From positions 1 through 38,875 of the forward strand of contig NZ_RHOV01000021.1 in assembly GCF_003946655.1 (NCBI RefSeq): a stretch of DNA of 38,875 nt. Direction: 5' to 3'. The stretch is from Lapidilactobacillus achengensis (GTDB taxonomy: Bacteria; Bacillota; Bacilli; Lactobacillales; Lactobacillaceae). The notes under the pieces were generated by a model. It did not search any database. It saw nothing but the letters and a program-made list of their open reading frames with translations, and was not told the origin of the DNA. Numbering within the stretch: position 1 is the first letter of the stretch; each line of letters starts with the position of its first letter. Positions 16,845 through 25,251 of the stretch are shown in pieces. The translations under genes and the position numbers were made by a program.

Positions 16845-16930
16845 TCTTACAAAATCGTCACATAAGTCTTACAAAATGTTCATATCTCGATCATCTTTTT
16901 CATTAAGCTTTCAAAACTTTACCTTATTAT
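16845..16930 (+). promoter_or_regulatory. PHO-box-like direct repeat array and -10 of the arylsulfotransferase gene
   Basis: TCTTACAAAAT occurs twice (16845 and 16867), exactly 22 bp apart. TTACAA (16847), TCACAT (16858), TTACAA (16869) and TCATAT (16880) repeat every 11 bp, as do TTTCAT (16898) and TTTCAA (16909). Direct TT-ACA repeats at 11-bp spacing are the hallmark of PhoP boxes in Firmicutes. A TATTAT -10 lies at 16925-16930 with no good -35, as expected of an activator-dependent promoter. PhoP control is inferred. Confidence 0.55.
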
Positions 16931-16967
16931 GAATAAATAAGTTTTTTTGAAGGAGCTGGATGAAAAA

Positions 16968-18641
16968 GTGAAAAGACATCGAACATTAATGAGAATAGCA
17001 GGTGTGATAGTCATGGCCAGTGTTTTAGTGGTTTTAAGTGGCTGCCAAACACAAGCAATCGCCGATGAGGATGTCGAAACGCCTTTGACCAAGGAACAAA
17101 TCATTGAAAACCTGGGGTCAAAATTGGTTACGACCCGAGCGGACGATCAAACTGAGGCGAATAAAACCTATCAGGCAGCCTTGGCCAACGCTGATTACAC
17201 ATTGGCGCAACCTTACATCAAGGTCAATCCTTATGAAACCTCACCGCTCACCGCGTTGGTGATTTTCACAACGGCTGAAAAGGCCAAGGTGACTTACACA
17301 GTCGTGGGAAAATCAACCGGAACTTCGATTACCAATACGGTCAATGGCGGTTATCAGACCCAGCATCAAGTCCCGGTGGTCGGGCTTTATGCGGGAAATA
17401 ATACAGTTAAGGTCACCGTCGAAACGGCCAGCGGAACGACGACCACGCAGAAGTTGGCCATCACCACCAGCACGACCCTGCCGAAATATATCAAGTCGAC
17501 CAAGATCACCGTCACGAAGAATGATAAGAAGAAAATGGCAATTGGTGATAATCAATTAACTTTCTTGGTTCGGACGACGAAAGAATCCTTCGCCGTTGAC
17601 GCGGATGGTGCGGTGCGGTGGTATTCCACGTATTATGTCCAACATATGTTGCAGCCAATCAGCAACGGACATCTCTTGATGTTGACTAAGGAAGATCAGG
17701 ATGGGGATACGTATAATGATTTGCTGGAAACAGATTATTTAGGTCGGATCTATCAGGAATATACATTTGATACCAAGACCGGGAATAGCGAGCAGGCTGG
17801 CGATGACAAAACGGTGATCCACCACGACATTATTGAATTGCCGAACCATGATTTGCTGGCCACCGTCAGTGATGGCTCAAAGTATGTTGAAGATACCATG
17901 GCAGTGATTTCCCACACAACGGGTAAAGTTAAGCAAATCATTGATCTAAAGCGGATCCTGCCGGAAACGATGTACCAAGAATATCAAGAATCCGACGCGG
18001 GTACGGTGGACTGGTTCCATCAAAACGCGGTTTGGTATGACAAAAATGATCAGAGTATTTTGATCTCCGGTCGGAACCAAGATATGATTTTGAAAATGGA
18101 CCTGAAAACGACCAAGTTGAAATGGATCTACTCAGGTAAGCAGAAATCGACCTGGCCGACTAAATATCAACAATTCTTGCTAAGTCCAACCAAGGGGACC
18201 ACCGTGCTTGGCGGTCAACACGGCATCAATCTACTTGAAGATGAGCAGGGGGATCCAAGTAGTGAAGATATTTTGCTCTATAACAACAATATCAACGTGA
18301 CCAACGGCGACAAAGACACCAGCGGTAAATATTCCGAAGGGGTTCAATACCATATTGATACGGATAAGATGACCATCACGGAAACTTGGTCTTACGGCAA
18401 ATCCTTAGGGAAGGCCAATTTTACCCCGGCGATCGGTTACACACAGAAATTGAGCAATGGCAACTACTTGATTGACTTCGGCTGGAAGAATGACGCCACG
18501 GAAAGCAATATCATCGAGGTCGATGGTCAGAAGCAGGTGTATAATTTGACCGTGTCAAACCCTTCAGCCAAGGCTTATGTGTATCGGGCGTATCGTTTGG
18601 CCACCTATGATGAGAATTATCTGTTTGATGTCACCCAATAG
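16968..18641 (+). CDS. Arylsulfotransferase-family lipoprotein
   Basis: Arylsulfate sulfotransferase (ASST) family: moves sulfate from an aryl sulfate to a phenolic acceptor without PAPS. The 557-residue product has a lipoprotein signal (VVVLSGC, lipidated C26), an N-terminal Ig-like domain (about 85-165) and a beta-propeller. Candidate catalytic residues follow the known His/His/Arg/His set: HHD at 285-287, WFHQN with H351, SGR with R369 (18 residues later) and QHG with H418. It should sit on the outer face of the membrane. The start is GTG 16968 behind AAGGAG. A TTG at 16947 overlaps that site, and an ATG at 16960 is in a frame that stops at once. Monocistronic. Confidence 0.82.
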   Translation: MKRHRTLMRIAGVIVMASVLVVLSGCQTQAIADEDVETPLTKEQIIENLGSKLVTTRADDQTEANKTYQAALANADYTLAQPYIKVNPYETSPLTALVIFTTAEKAKVTYTVVGKSTGTSITNTVNGGYQTQHQVPVVGLYAGNNTVKVTVETASGTTTTQKLAITTSTTLPKYIKSTKITVTKNDKKKMAIGDNQLTFLVRTTKESFAVDADGAVRWYSTYYVQHMLQPISNGHLLMLTKEDQDGDTYNDLLETDYLGRIYQEYTFDTKTGNSEQAGDDKTVIHHDIIELPNHDLLATVSDGSKYVEDTMAVISHTTGKVKQIIDLKRILPETMYQEYQESDAGTVDWFHQNAVWYDKNDQSILISGRNQDMILKMDLKTTKLKWIYSGKQKSTWPTKYQQFLLSPTKGTTVLGGQHGINLLEDEQGDPSSEDILLYNNNINVTNGDKDTSGKYSEGVQYHIDTDKMTITETWSYGKSLGKANFTPAIGYTQKLSNGNYLIDFGWKNDATESNIIEVDGQKQVYNLTVSNPSAKAYVYRAYRLATYDENYLFDVTQ

Positions 18642-18691
18642 AAAATTAGCTGATGATTGGCTTTTGCCCAGCACGCCGATTTGAATCGAGA

Positions 18692-18725
18692 AACCGCCGC
18701 TCCGACTTGGGGCTGGCGGTTTTTT
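18692..18725 (+). terminator. Terminator of the arylsulfotransferase gene
   Basis: AACCGCC pairs with GGCGGTT, followed by TTTTT. Confidence 0.85.
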
Positions 18726-18803
18726 ATTATGATTGCGCCTGGTTGGCTTCCAGGCGATCGAGGTAATTCCAATCAATAAATCAGGATTGGGACTTTAGGC
18801 GGA

Positions 18804-18832
18804 TTGGCAATTAATGAGAAATAGATTACAAT
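18804..18832 (+). promoter_or_regulatory. Promoter of the coiled-coil protein gene
   Basis: TTGGCA (18804-18809), 17 bp, TACAAT (18827-18832): each hexamer matches the consensus at five of six positions, about 55 bp before the start codon. Confidence 0.65.
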
Positions 18833-18886
18833 TACTTCATAATATGAGATTGAAATTGAGCTGCTTTTAAGAAGGGTGGAGTTAAC

Positions 18887-20020
18887 ATGGCGATTTTGTT
18901 CTATGGAAGTTCAGGCAAAAAAAAGAATTTGAGCGCAGTTGACGAGGAGGTTTGGGATGATCAGGAAACTGCCCACAAATTTGGCAGAGAATTTGCTCGA
19001 GAAAAACGTGAAGCTGAGGGTGACCTCGATGAGGCTGCGGCAGAATTAGCGCAACTGCGGGCTGAAACCGCGGCTGAGACCGCGGAAGTAAAACGTGAAG
19101 CCGCCGCCGCCATTAAAGCCGCGGAAAGGGAGATTGAGCAAGCTAGCGCCTGCGTTGAGAAAGCTCAAAGCAAGGCTGCGGCGGACTTACAGGAGGCTGA
19201 GGCCGACGTGCGCCAAGCCGAAGTTAATCTGGCGCAAGCTCAAGAAAATCTTCACTTGGCCCAAGAACACGCCACCGCGGCCCGCGAATACGCTGAAAAA
19301 GTTGGAACGGATGCGGCGCAAGATGTCCTAAGTGATGCCCAGGATGCTGTGTTTGACGCACAAGATGAAGTTGGTGATGCGCAAGATGACTTGGAAGAAG
19401 CGCATGCTGATGTTGATGAAGCCCGCGCAGATGGTCAAGAAGAAATCGCCGATGCCCAGGAAGACTTGCAAGAAGCTCAAGATGAGCTGAAAGAGGTCAA
19501 AGCAGAAGCGGCGGCGGACATTAAAGACGCCGAAGCTGAGGAAACAGCTGCGCAAGCTCGCCAGCTTGGAGACACGCAAGATTTTGACAGTCCTGGCGAA
19601 GCACGTCTAGCCATAAAAATCTTGCGCTTCACCCAACGAATGATTGATGTGCGGTCCTTATTTAACAGCAAAAAACGCGCGCAAGGCGAAATTGATAAAG
19701 CCGACGTTGAGCAGGAAATTCAGCGGGCGCAGCAAGCGTTGGCTGAATTGGAACAAAAGAAGGGCCAAGCAGAAGCTGATCAAGACCAGCCTCAAAGCAA
19801 GGCTGAACAGGGTGATGTCGAACAAGACAATAATACCCAAGCCGAAGCCAGACCACATAAAAATCAGGACAATTCCGCACAGAACACTAACCAGGCTGAC
19901 CACGAACCAACACAGGCACAAGCGCCAGCGGAGCAACCTGACGTCACAGCCACTGCGGCAGGCCAACCAAACTGGTATTCAGGCCCGCAGCAGGATGACG
20001 ATAACTGGAACGACTTTTAG
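18887..20020 (+). CDS. Unrecognised Ala/Glu-rich coiled-coil protein
   Basis: I do not recognise this 377-residue protein. It has no signal peptide or membrane segment. The N-terminus (MAILFYGSSGKKKNLS) is short and basic. Residues about 30-225 are a charged, alanine-rich helix; its later half is built of near-perfect heptads (DAQDAVF, DAQDEVG, DAQDDLE, EAHADVD, EARADGQ). A less acidic block follows (about 235-265, EARLAIKILRFTQRMIDVRSLFNSKKRAQGE), then another helix. The Gln/Asn/Pro-rich, probably disordered tail ends in acidic DDDNWNDF. It has its own good promoter, a GGTGGAG site and a terminator. It is probably an oligomeric rod-like scaffold; TolA-like or stress-protein resemblance would be compositional only. 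Confidence 0.75.
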   Translation: MAILFYGSSGKKKNLSAVDEEVWDDQETAHKFGREFAREKREAEGDLDEAAAELAQLRAETAAETAEVKREAAAAIKAAEREIEQASACVEKAQSKAAADLQEAEADVRQAEVNLAQAQENLHLAQEHATAAREYAEKVGTDAAQDVLSDAQDAVFDAQDEVGDAQDDLEEAHADVDEARADGQEEIADAQEDLQEAQDELKEVKAEAAADIKDAEAEETAAQARQLGDTQDFDSPGEARLAIKILRFTQRMIDVRSLFNSKKRAQGEIDKADVEQEIQRAQQALAELEQKKGQAEADQDQPQSKAEQGDVEQDNNTQAEARPHKNQDNSAQNTNQADHEPTQAQAPAEQPDVTATAAGQPNWYSGPQQDDDNWNDF

Positions 20021-20061
20021 TTGCGACGGGGTACTCTTGAGGCATCCCCATAACCAAAAAT

Positions 20062-20137
20062 AAAAATACCACGATCATGATTGAGCCAGATTGGCCTTAA
20101 CGGCTGGGTCAGGCTGGCAATGATCGTGGTATTTTTT
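20062..20137. terminator. Bidirectional terminator between convergent genes
   Basis: AAAAATACCACGATCAT (20062-20078) pairs perfectly with ATGATCGTGGTATTTTT (20120-20136). The loop of about 41 nt can itself fold (GAGCCAG with CTGGGTC-like pairing). Confidence 0.85.
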
Positions 20138-20157
20138 TGCTTTACAAGGTTGTGGTG

Positions 20158-21153
20158 TTATTGATCCAGCGACTGCTTTTTCTGCTGGAAGGTTCGCACG
20201 GTGAATAGGCGGGTGACTAAAGGCCAGAAATACCAAATGATGATCGGACTGGCGGTTAACAAAGCCATGGTCATTTCCCCGACGGTCAAACTATTAAAAT
20301 CAAGGATGATCCAGAGGGTGAAGAATGGAACGACGGTGATGATCAGCAAAGGTAAACGAAATTGATCCAGACTTAGTGAGCGTTGGCGCTGTTCGGCTGA
20401 CCAATGCTTGAAGCAGTAATTAAGTAGCCAGGAGTAAACGCTGATCACAATCAAGTAAAGCAAGAGATGTTGACCAATGAGCAATAGTGGTTGGGAAACC
20501 GGATGCTGACTCGAATTACTGTAGCTACCATAGCCAGTTACGATGAGACTCAGAATCGGGAATTTTCTAGCCGTGTTGTTAATGATGATAGAAAAGATAT
20601 AGATCAAGTCGGCCAGCACGATCAAACCACCAATTCCGGAGAAAAGGTTACCAAACAACGTTGCGGTTAGATCCAAGACGGTCGTTGCTAAGATGACCCG
20701 GATCCAAGACCAGGCGATCCCCAATAGTAGTTGAGGGGCGTCCAGACCGATCGTGAAGAGGAAATTGCCAGTCAGAAAGAGGACAGCGACAGTTGCGGCA
20801 CTTAAAGTGATCACCAAATTCTGACGTAACAAAGCCCAGCCGATTTCTTGACGGCGATGTCCCGTGCTCATAAGAAAGTCAGTAAAACCAGTCTGACGAT
20901 CAATAAACGACGTGATCAGCACGAAAAAGAAACTGAGATAACTGATCGCAGTCGGCGAGGTAAGCAAAATCGAACCAAAGGGATCAAGCACATTCATTGT
21001 GGTGGAGTGCCGCAGTGTTCTCAAATAATTAACTTTAATATCGGCATTACTCAGGTCAGCACCCAATTTTGCCAAAAGAATCGCCAAGGCTCCGATAAAT
21101 ATAAAAATTAGCCAACGATGTCGTTTCCAAATTATTTTCTGCAGATTGGTCAT
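20158..21153 (-). CDS. ABC transporter permease of the YtrA-type operon
   Basis: A 331-residue integral membrane protein with about six hydrophobic segments. It starts with a short basic cytoplasmic stretch (MTNLQKIIWKRHRW) and ends in a charged tail. It has no nucleotide-binding motifs and fits the ABC-2-like permeases that pair with YtrB/EcsA-type ATPases. Its ATG overlaps the ATPase stop by four bases (ATGA), which shows translational coupling and supports a complex. The substrate is unknown; YtrA-type operons often respond to cell-wall antibiotics. Confidence 0.75.
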   Translation of the reverse strand: MTNLQKIIWKRHRWLIFIFIGALAILLAKLGADLSNADIKVNYLRTLRHSTTMNVLDPFGSILLTSPTAISYLSFFFVLITSFIDRQTGFTDFLMSTGHRRQEIGWALLRQNLVITLSAATVAVLFLTGNFLFTIGLDAPQLLLGIAWSWIRVILATTVLDLTATLFGNLFSGIGGLIVLADLIYIFSIIINNTARKFPILSLIVTGYGSYSNSSQHPVSQPLLLIGQHLLLYLIVISVYSWLLNYCFKHWSAEQRQRSLSLDQFRLPLLIITVVPFFTLWIILDFNSLTVGEMTMALLTASPIIIWYFWPLVTRLFTVRTFQQKKQSLDQ

Positions 21154-22046
21154 GCTAGGACCTTCTTTCCTGTTGAAGTTGACCGATACTCTGCCTTAAA
21201 AAGATCAGTTAGTTCCAAGGGCAGTTCTTCGCATAAAACCGGTTCTAGCGCGGCGAGATCCGTGGCTAGACCGTTATCGTAATTTGTGAAGACTACCTCC
21301 AACACACGGCCGCGCACCGTTAAGATCTTACCCCGCTCATAAACCAATGCGGGAATTTTTTGCTGGCGAAAGACCAATTGGAATTTCTTGCTCTGCGTCC
21401 GCGTCGTTTCCAAAGCGTAATCCTGCGTGATCATCCCGTGATTCAAGAAAAGCGCACGGTCACAAAGTCCGTCCAACTCGTTCAGATTATGGGAAGCAAT
21501 CAAGAAACCGCAGTGGTATTTCGTGCTGTTGGCGATGATCAGACGAACGATCTTATCACGCACGATCAGATCCAGACCATCAAACGGTTCATCCAAAATC
21601 ACGAATTCAGTGCGACAACAAATCGCCAAGGTGATGCAGATAAAGGCTTGTTGTCCCTTGGAGAACTCGCGATAGTGTTTATTTTGCTCGATTTGATTGC
21701 TGAGCCAATATTTCTGCAATTGTTGCTTATCAAAGTTGGGATAAGCCAGTTGGTAATAGTCACTGATTGCCGTCAAGCGCTCGGATTGAAGGAACGGATG
21801 CTGCGGATCGACCGCGACTAGATGTTGTCGCAATTCGGGTTTCTCCATCAACCCGACCTCATCCAGGAAAATCCCCCCTTGATCTGGTTGATAGTAATTG
21901 GTTAAACAGTTAAGTAGGGTAGTTTTACCGGCACCATTACGGCCAACTAGTCCGATGATCTCCTGATCGGTCCAAGAAAAATCGATCTGTTTCAAAATTG
22001 GTTGTTGTCTAAAAGACTTAGCTAGATTAGTCACATCAAGCTTCAT
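21150..22046 (-). CDS. ABC transporter ATP-binding protein
   Basis: ATPase of 298 residues. Walker A is GLVGRNGAGKTT, the Q-loop is VDPQHPF, the signature is FSKGQQ (instead of LSGGQ), Walker B is FVILDEPFDGLD and the switch His is in IASHNLNEL. A C-terminal domain of about 80 residues follows. The sequence is closest to the YtrB/EcsA/BcrA-like group of single ATPases. The ATG at 22046 follows GAGGAGGAG. It lies inside the end of the regulator gene (11-bp overlap), so the start at 22061 was rejected. Operon order is regulator, ATPase, permease. Confidence 0.85.
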   Translation of the reverse strand: MKLDVTNLAKSFRQQPILKQIDFSWTDQEIIGLVGRNGAGKTTLLNCLTNYYQPDQGGIFLDEVGLMEKPELRQHLVAVDPQHPFLQSERLTAISDYYQLAYPNFDKQQLQKYWLSNQIEQNKHYREFSKGQQAFICITLAICCRTEFVILDEPFDGLDLIVRDKIVRLIIANSTKYHCGFLIASHNLNELDGLCDRALFLNHGMITQDYALETTRTQSKKFQLVFRQQKIPALVYERGKILTVRGRVLEVVFTNYDNGLATDLAALEPVLCEELPLELTDLFKAEYRSTSTGKKVLA

Positions 22047-22413
22047 GATTCTCCTCCTCAAATTGTTCAGCTAACCATTGCTCCAACTGCACCTGTTGGA
22101 TACCTTGAGCGCGAGCAGCAATGATCAAATGACGAAATTGTGCTTTGAATTTAGTGCTGGTCCGTTCATCAGCGGTAGTCTGCATCTGACTCACAAAAGA
22201 GCCCTTGCCCGGTTCGACGTAGATCACCTGTTGTTCTTCTAATAGTTTGTAAGTCTTAGCGACTGTATTGGGATTAAGTTGTTCCTGTAAAGCCATTTCA
22301 CGGACAGAAGGAAGTTTGTCACTTGGTTGAAGCACACCTTGTAAGACCTGTGTTTTGATTTTGAGCGCTAAACGCTCATAAATTGCCAAGCCAGAATAAT
22401 TTGGCGCGACCAT
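22036..22413 (-). CDS. GntR-family regulator, YtrA subfamily
   Basis: Short DNA-binding repressor of 125 residues: a winged helix (about 8-75, including KLPSVREMALQEQLNPNTVAKTYKLLEEQQVIYVEPGKGSFV) plus a short helical dimerisation tail. This size and layout is the YtrA subfamily, which sits at the head of ABC transporter operons. Of three clustered ATG codons, the one at 22413 is nine bases from AAGGAG and is chosen; the first two are too close. A matching operator overlaps its promoter, so it is probably autoregulated together with the transporter. Confidence 0.85.
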   Translation of the reverse strand: MVAPNYSGLAIYERLALKIKTQVLQGVLQPSDKLPSVREMALQEQLNPNTVAKTYKLLEEQQVIYVEPGKGSFVSQMQTTADERTSTKFKAQFRHLIIAARAQGIQQVQLEQWLAEQFEEENHEA

Positions 22414-22434
22414 GCTCATCATCTCCTTGTCTAC

Positions 22435-22470
22435 GTGTACTATTATGCACAGTACACCGTGAAAAAGCAA
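22435..22470 (-). promoter_or_regulatory. YtrA-type operator and promoter
   Basis: GTGTA (22435-22439) and TACAC (22453-22457) are separated by 13 bp, matching the YtrA operator form GTGTA-N13-TACAC. The longer arms GTGTACT/AGTACAC are perfect. On the minus strand the -10 CATAAT (22442-22447) lies inside it, 17 bp from TTGCTT (22465-22470). Confidence 0.7.
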
Positions 22471-22499
22471 GTCTTCTTCTGACTTTTTTTCAACTGATC

Positions 22500-22887
22500 A
22501 GGGATTGCTGGCATGTCGTGGGCGTCGTTTTGCACTGATTTGGAACGGCTGGTTCCTGTTCTTGAATCCTTGTTTGATTGCGGGTGTGGGTGGGTGTTGC
22601 GCGTGAGCGCAACCGGCTGGGACTGCTGTTGCGGACTGGAACGTGGTGGGCATCGTTTGAAGCCAATCCGCAAAGTGCGCGGCTTGTCTTCAAATCGAGC
22701 CTTGTCCTAAGCGGCAAAGCCGCCAAGGACAATTTCACCACTGAGCCGCGCAGTCCCAGCCGGTTGCTAGGCAGAATTGAGCCGATCCGCAATCGAAGCG
22801 AAGGATTTGACGAAGTGGTTTTGCGAGCTAGAGGTCAAACAATTGCCCACTTTTATGGTGGTACGGCAATGCCAACAGATTCGGATT
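22500..22887 (+). repeat. Family B repeat, B1 module, copy III
   Basis: Same layout as copy Ia, with the GCAACCGGCTGGGACTGC arm and its complement around the core. The core hairpin reads TTTGAAG (22656-22662) with CTTCAAA (22688-22694), as in Ib. The upstream lead also resembles that at 4441. The tail carries the ATTGCC/GGCAAT stem. Confidence 0.8.
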
Positions 22888-23305
22888 AGTTCGTTGGTAC
22901 ATTTCGGATAGAGCCGACAACTTTATCGCGCTTTCCTAAGTGGGTTCGGGTTGTAAAATGACCGATTCAGTTGATTCAACAAGAACTTGCCGTAGTTTAT
23001 CAGACAGACTGTGCTGGTGTCACCAATTTAAGGCTGGTGACCACTAGCCATGGCCGTCAATTGCGTGGATCTCCATCAATTGGCCATAGCCTGCCAGTTG
23101 GCGTGAGTGCTCAAACGACTGTTAAAACGTTGAGCGGCTGGAGCGGAGAAATTCGGGGCGAGATCGCCGTGAAATTGTCCTTGGCGGCTCTGCCGCTTAG
23201 GACAAGGCTCAGCTTTGAGATTCGCGGGTTTTGCGAAGCTCAAAGTGACGCCCACAGCGAGCTCACCCCGAATTTCGCAGCGCAAGCTGCGGCCATCCTA
23301 CTTTT
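22888..23305 (+). repeat. Family B repeat, linker and B2 module, copy III
   Basis: The linker has the GTCACCA/TGGTGAC stem. The B2 arms are at 23148-23162 and 23262-23276. The core hairpin is changed over its whole length yet still pairs: CTTTGAG-a-TTCGC (23213-23225) with GCGAA-g-CTCAAAG (23233-23245). The other copies have TTTTGAG-a-CAAGCCGC with GCGGATTG-g-CTCAAAA. Confidence 0.85.
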
Positions 23306-23340
23306 TGCTAAGCGGAGCGTTCCACACCCCCCCAGAACCA

Positions 23341-23369
23341 TTGCATTTCTCGGCCCAGTTCGCTAAAAT
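23341..23369 (+). promoter_or_regulatory. Promoter of the small membrane protein gene
   Basis: TTGCAT (23341-23346), 17 bp, TAAAAT (23364-23369), just outside the repeat. Confidence 0.6.
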
Positions 23370-23405
23370 TGAAATTATTGAATCACTAAATCTGGAGGAC
23401 AAGCG

Positions 23406-23759
23406 ATGACATGGCTGAAAAAAGTACCGAATGGTTGGCAAACATTCGTTTTAGTAATCATTGAGTTTCTGTTAGGACTACTGATATTTTTAGAACTCAA
23501 CAAGATTTTTGGCTATATTTTCTTCATCGTGCTATTCCTGGCCACGATTGCTTATTTGACGCTGATCACGAGTCGAGTCCACAAACAACGGATTACCGAT
23601 ACGCTTAATTTCATTTTGGCGCAGGCGATTTGGGTGATTGGGTTTGGTCAAGAATTCTTGAGCACTCACTTTGTTTTCTCCTTAGCGCTGATTCTTGGCG
23701 GGATCATTGTCATTTATACGTTGATCGTCCGCTCGCATTACTACGCGGACGCGGATTGA
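23406..23759 (+). CDS. Small integral membrane protein, function unknown
   Basis: 117 residues with about four hydrophobic segments: VLVIIEFLLGLLIFLEL, IFFIVLFLATIAYLTLI, FILAQAIWVIGFG and FVFSLALILGGIIVIYTLIV. Short charged linkers separate them, and the tail is SHYYADAD. I recognise no family. A GGAGG site precedes the ATG at 23406; promoter and terminator are its own, so it is probably a real single gene. Confidence 0.7.
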   Translation: MTWLKKVPNGWQTFVLVIIEFLLGLLIFLELNKIFGYIFFIVLFLATIAYLTLITSRVHKQRITDTLNFILAQAIWVIGFGQEFLSTHFVFSLALILGGIIVIYTLIVRSHYYADAD

Positions 23760-23787
23760 TCACCGCAGCGGCGCGCCTGACGGATGC

Positions 23788-23826
23788 AAAAAGACACCTT
23801 TCGTTTAAGTGAAAGGTGTCTTTTTT
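23788..23826. terminator. Bidirectional terminator
   Basis: AAAAAGACACCTTTC (23788-23802) pairs with GAAAGGTGTCTTTTT (23811-23825) around an 8-nt loop. It serves both the membrane protein gene and the converging transporter gene. Confidence 0.9.
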
Positions 23827-23863
23827 GCGTGCTAGATCAGTAAGAATCAATTTAAACGGAAAA

Positions 23864-25114
23864 TCAATTGGCCTTCTCCCGCGTCAGTTTCGGAAGATAA
23901 AGGAAAATCACCAGCCCAATTAGGAAGAGAATGCTTAAGGAAGCGGCGCCGATCGTTGATTTGCCAGTCCATTGGGTCACAACCCCAACGATGACTGGTC
24001 CCAAGACGGCGGAGAACTTACCCAGGATATTATAAAAGCCGAAGAATTCACTGCCGGACTCTTTGGGGATCAGTTTACCGAAATAAGATCGACTTAGAGC
24101 CTGGATGCCGCCTTGGCTGGTACCGATCAATACGGCTAAGAACCAGAAATCGCCAACAGAGTTCAAGAAAAAGGCGTAGATGCAAATGAAGAAGTAGATG
24201 ACGATACCCGTCAGGATGCCGATCCGGGTCGATGTTTTGTTGGCCAGCCAGCCGAACAACAGCGAGAACGGAAAAGCGATCAATTGGACAACCAGCAGGA
24301 CCATCATCAACATGGTGGTGTTAACGCCAATGTCCATCCCGATCGAAGTGGCCATGGTGAAAATCGTGTCGACCCCATCGATATAGAAGAAATAAGCGAC
24401 GAGGAACCAAGCGGCGGCCTTATATTGACGAATATGTTTCAAAGTCCCCCAGACCCGTTTGAAGCTATCCACAATCGGATTTTTGTCGGGCTCAATGGCG
24501 TAGACCTGTTGAACATCGCGCAGGATCGGGATATAGAAGATGACCCACCAGATCGCGGCGAGAACGAAACTCCAACGGGCGACCCCGTAACTGGATAATT
24601 GGCCGAACCCTTTGGTCAGTTGTAAGACCAAGAACAAAATAAAAGCGAGCACACCGCCTAAATAGCCAAAACCATAGCCATAGGAAGAAAGCTTGTCCAT
24701 CTCGTCGTCAGGAGCTACATCGGTCAAGAAACTGTCGTAAAATAAATTCCCACCAGAATAGCCGATGATCGAGAGAATGTAGACAAACAGGAGCCATTTC
24801 CATTGATTAGTTGGGACGAAACTTAAGGCGGTGGTCATGATGATGCCCAACCAGGCAAAGCCGTTGAGCATCTTCTTTTTGAAGCCCCGGTAGTCTGCTA
24901 ACGCGCCTAAAACAGGTGCCAGTAAGGACACTAATAACGTGCCAATACTATTGGCGTAACCCCAGTAGGCTGTCGAATTGGCTGCGCTGACCCCATTATC
25001 TTGGGCGACTGCTTTGAAATAGACGGGGAGCACCGCCGTGGTGACGATGATGCCATACCCTGAGTTGGCCCAGTCATAGAAAACCCAACTCCATTGTTTT
25101 TTATTTAACCTCAT
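23864..25114 (-). CDS. Major facilitator transporter, UMF1 (Atg22-like) family
   Basis: A 416-residue protein with about twelve transmembrane segments. It begins MRLNKKQWSWVFYDWANSGYGIIVTTAVLPVYFK, where the YDWANS motif is characteristic of the UMF1/Atg22-like group of the major facilitator superfamily. A later segment (GTSQGGIQALSRSYFGKLIPK) is also typical. Yeast Atg22 exports amino acids from the vacuole; the bacterial substrates are not established. The ATG at 25114 follows AAAGGAGAAG. A family A repeat lies directly upstream. Confidence 0.85.
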   Translation of the reverse strand: MRLNKKQWSWVFYDWANSGYGIIVTTAVLPVYFKAVAQDNGVSAANSTAYWGYANSIGTLLVSLLAPVLGALADYRGFKKKMLNGFAWLGIIMTTALSFVPTNQWKWLLFVYILSIIGYSGGNLFYDSFLTDVAPDDEMDKLSSYGYGFGYLGGVLAFILFLVLQLTKGFGQLSSYGVARWSFVLAAIWWVIFYIPILRDVQQVYAIEPDKNPIVDSFKRVWGTLKHIRQYKAAAWFLVAYFFYIDGVDTIFTMATSIGMDIGVNTTMLMMVLLVVQLIAFPFSLLFGWLANKTSTRIGILTGIVIYFFICIYAFFLNSVGDFWFLAVLIGTSQGGIQALSRSYFGKLIPKESGSEFFGFYNILGKFSAVLGPVIVGVVTQWTGKSTIGAASLSILFLIGLVIFLYLPKLTREKAN

Positions 25115-25128
25115 GTTCTTCTCCTTTT

Positions 25129-25251
25129 TGAAACGTGTTGCGCCAGCCCAGCTTCTTCCGCTTAACTACGCCAGGCTTCCGGAAGCAAGGTACGCTTCCA
25201 AAATTCTGGCTAGGTTAATGCTCAGAAGCTACCCAGGCTGGCTCGCACTCT
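25129..25251 (-). repeat. Family A palindromic repeat, copy 4 (reverse)
   Basis: Full copy in reverse orientation, with the same ends (reading TGAAACGTG... to ...GCGAGCCAGCC...) and an inner hairpin GGAAGC/GCTTCC. It lies between the UMF1 gene start and the B2 repeat. Confidence 0.75.

Noticed and set aside
16960-16971. Leader peptide ATG-AAA-AAG-TGA before the arylsulfotransferase gene
   Set aside because: Three codons overlapping the real GTG start; most likely chance, though translational coupling cannot be excluded.
19328-19966. Minus-strand ORFs opposite the coiled-coil gene
   Set aside because: They are hydrophobic mirror translations of a Glu/Ala-rich gene, a common artefact.
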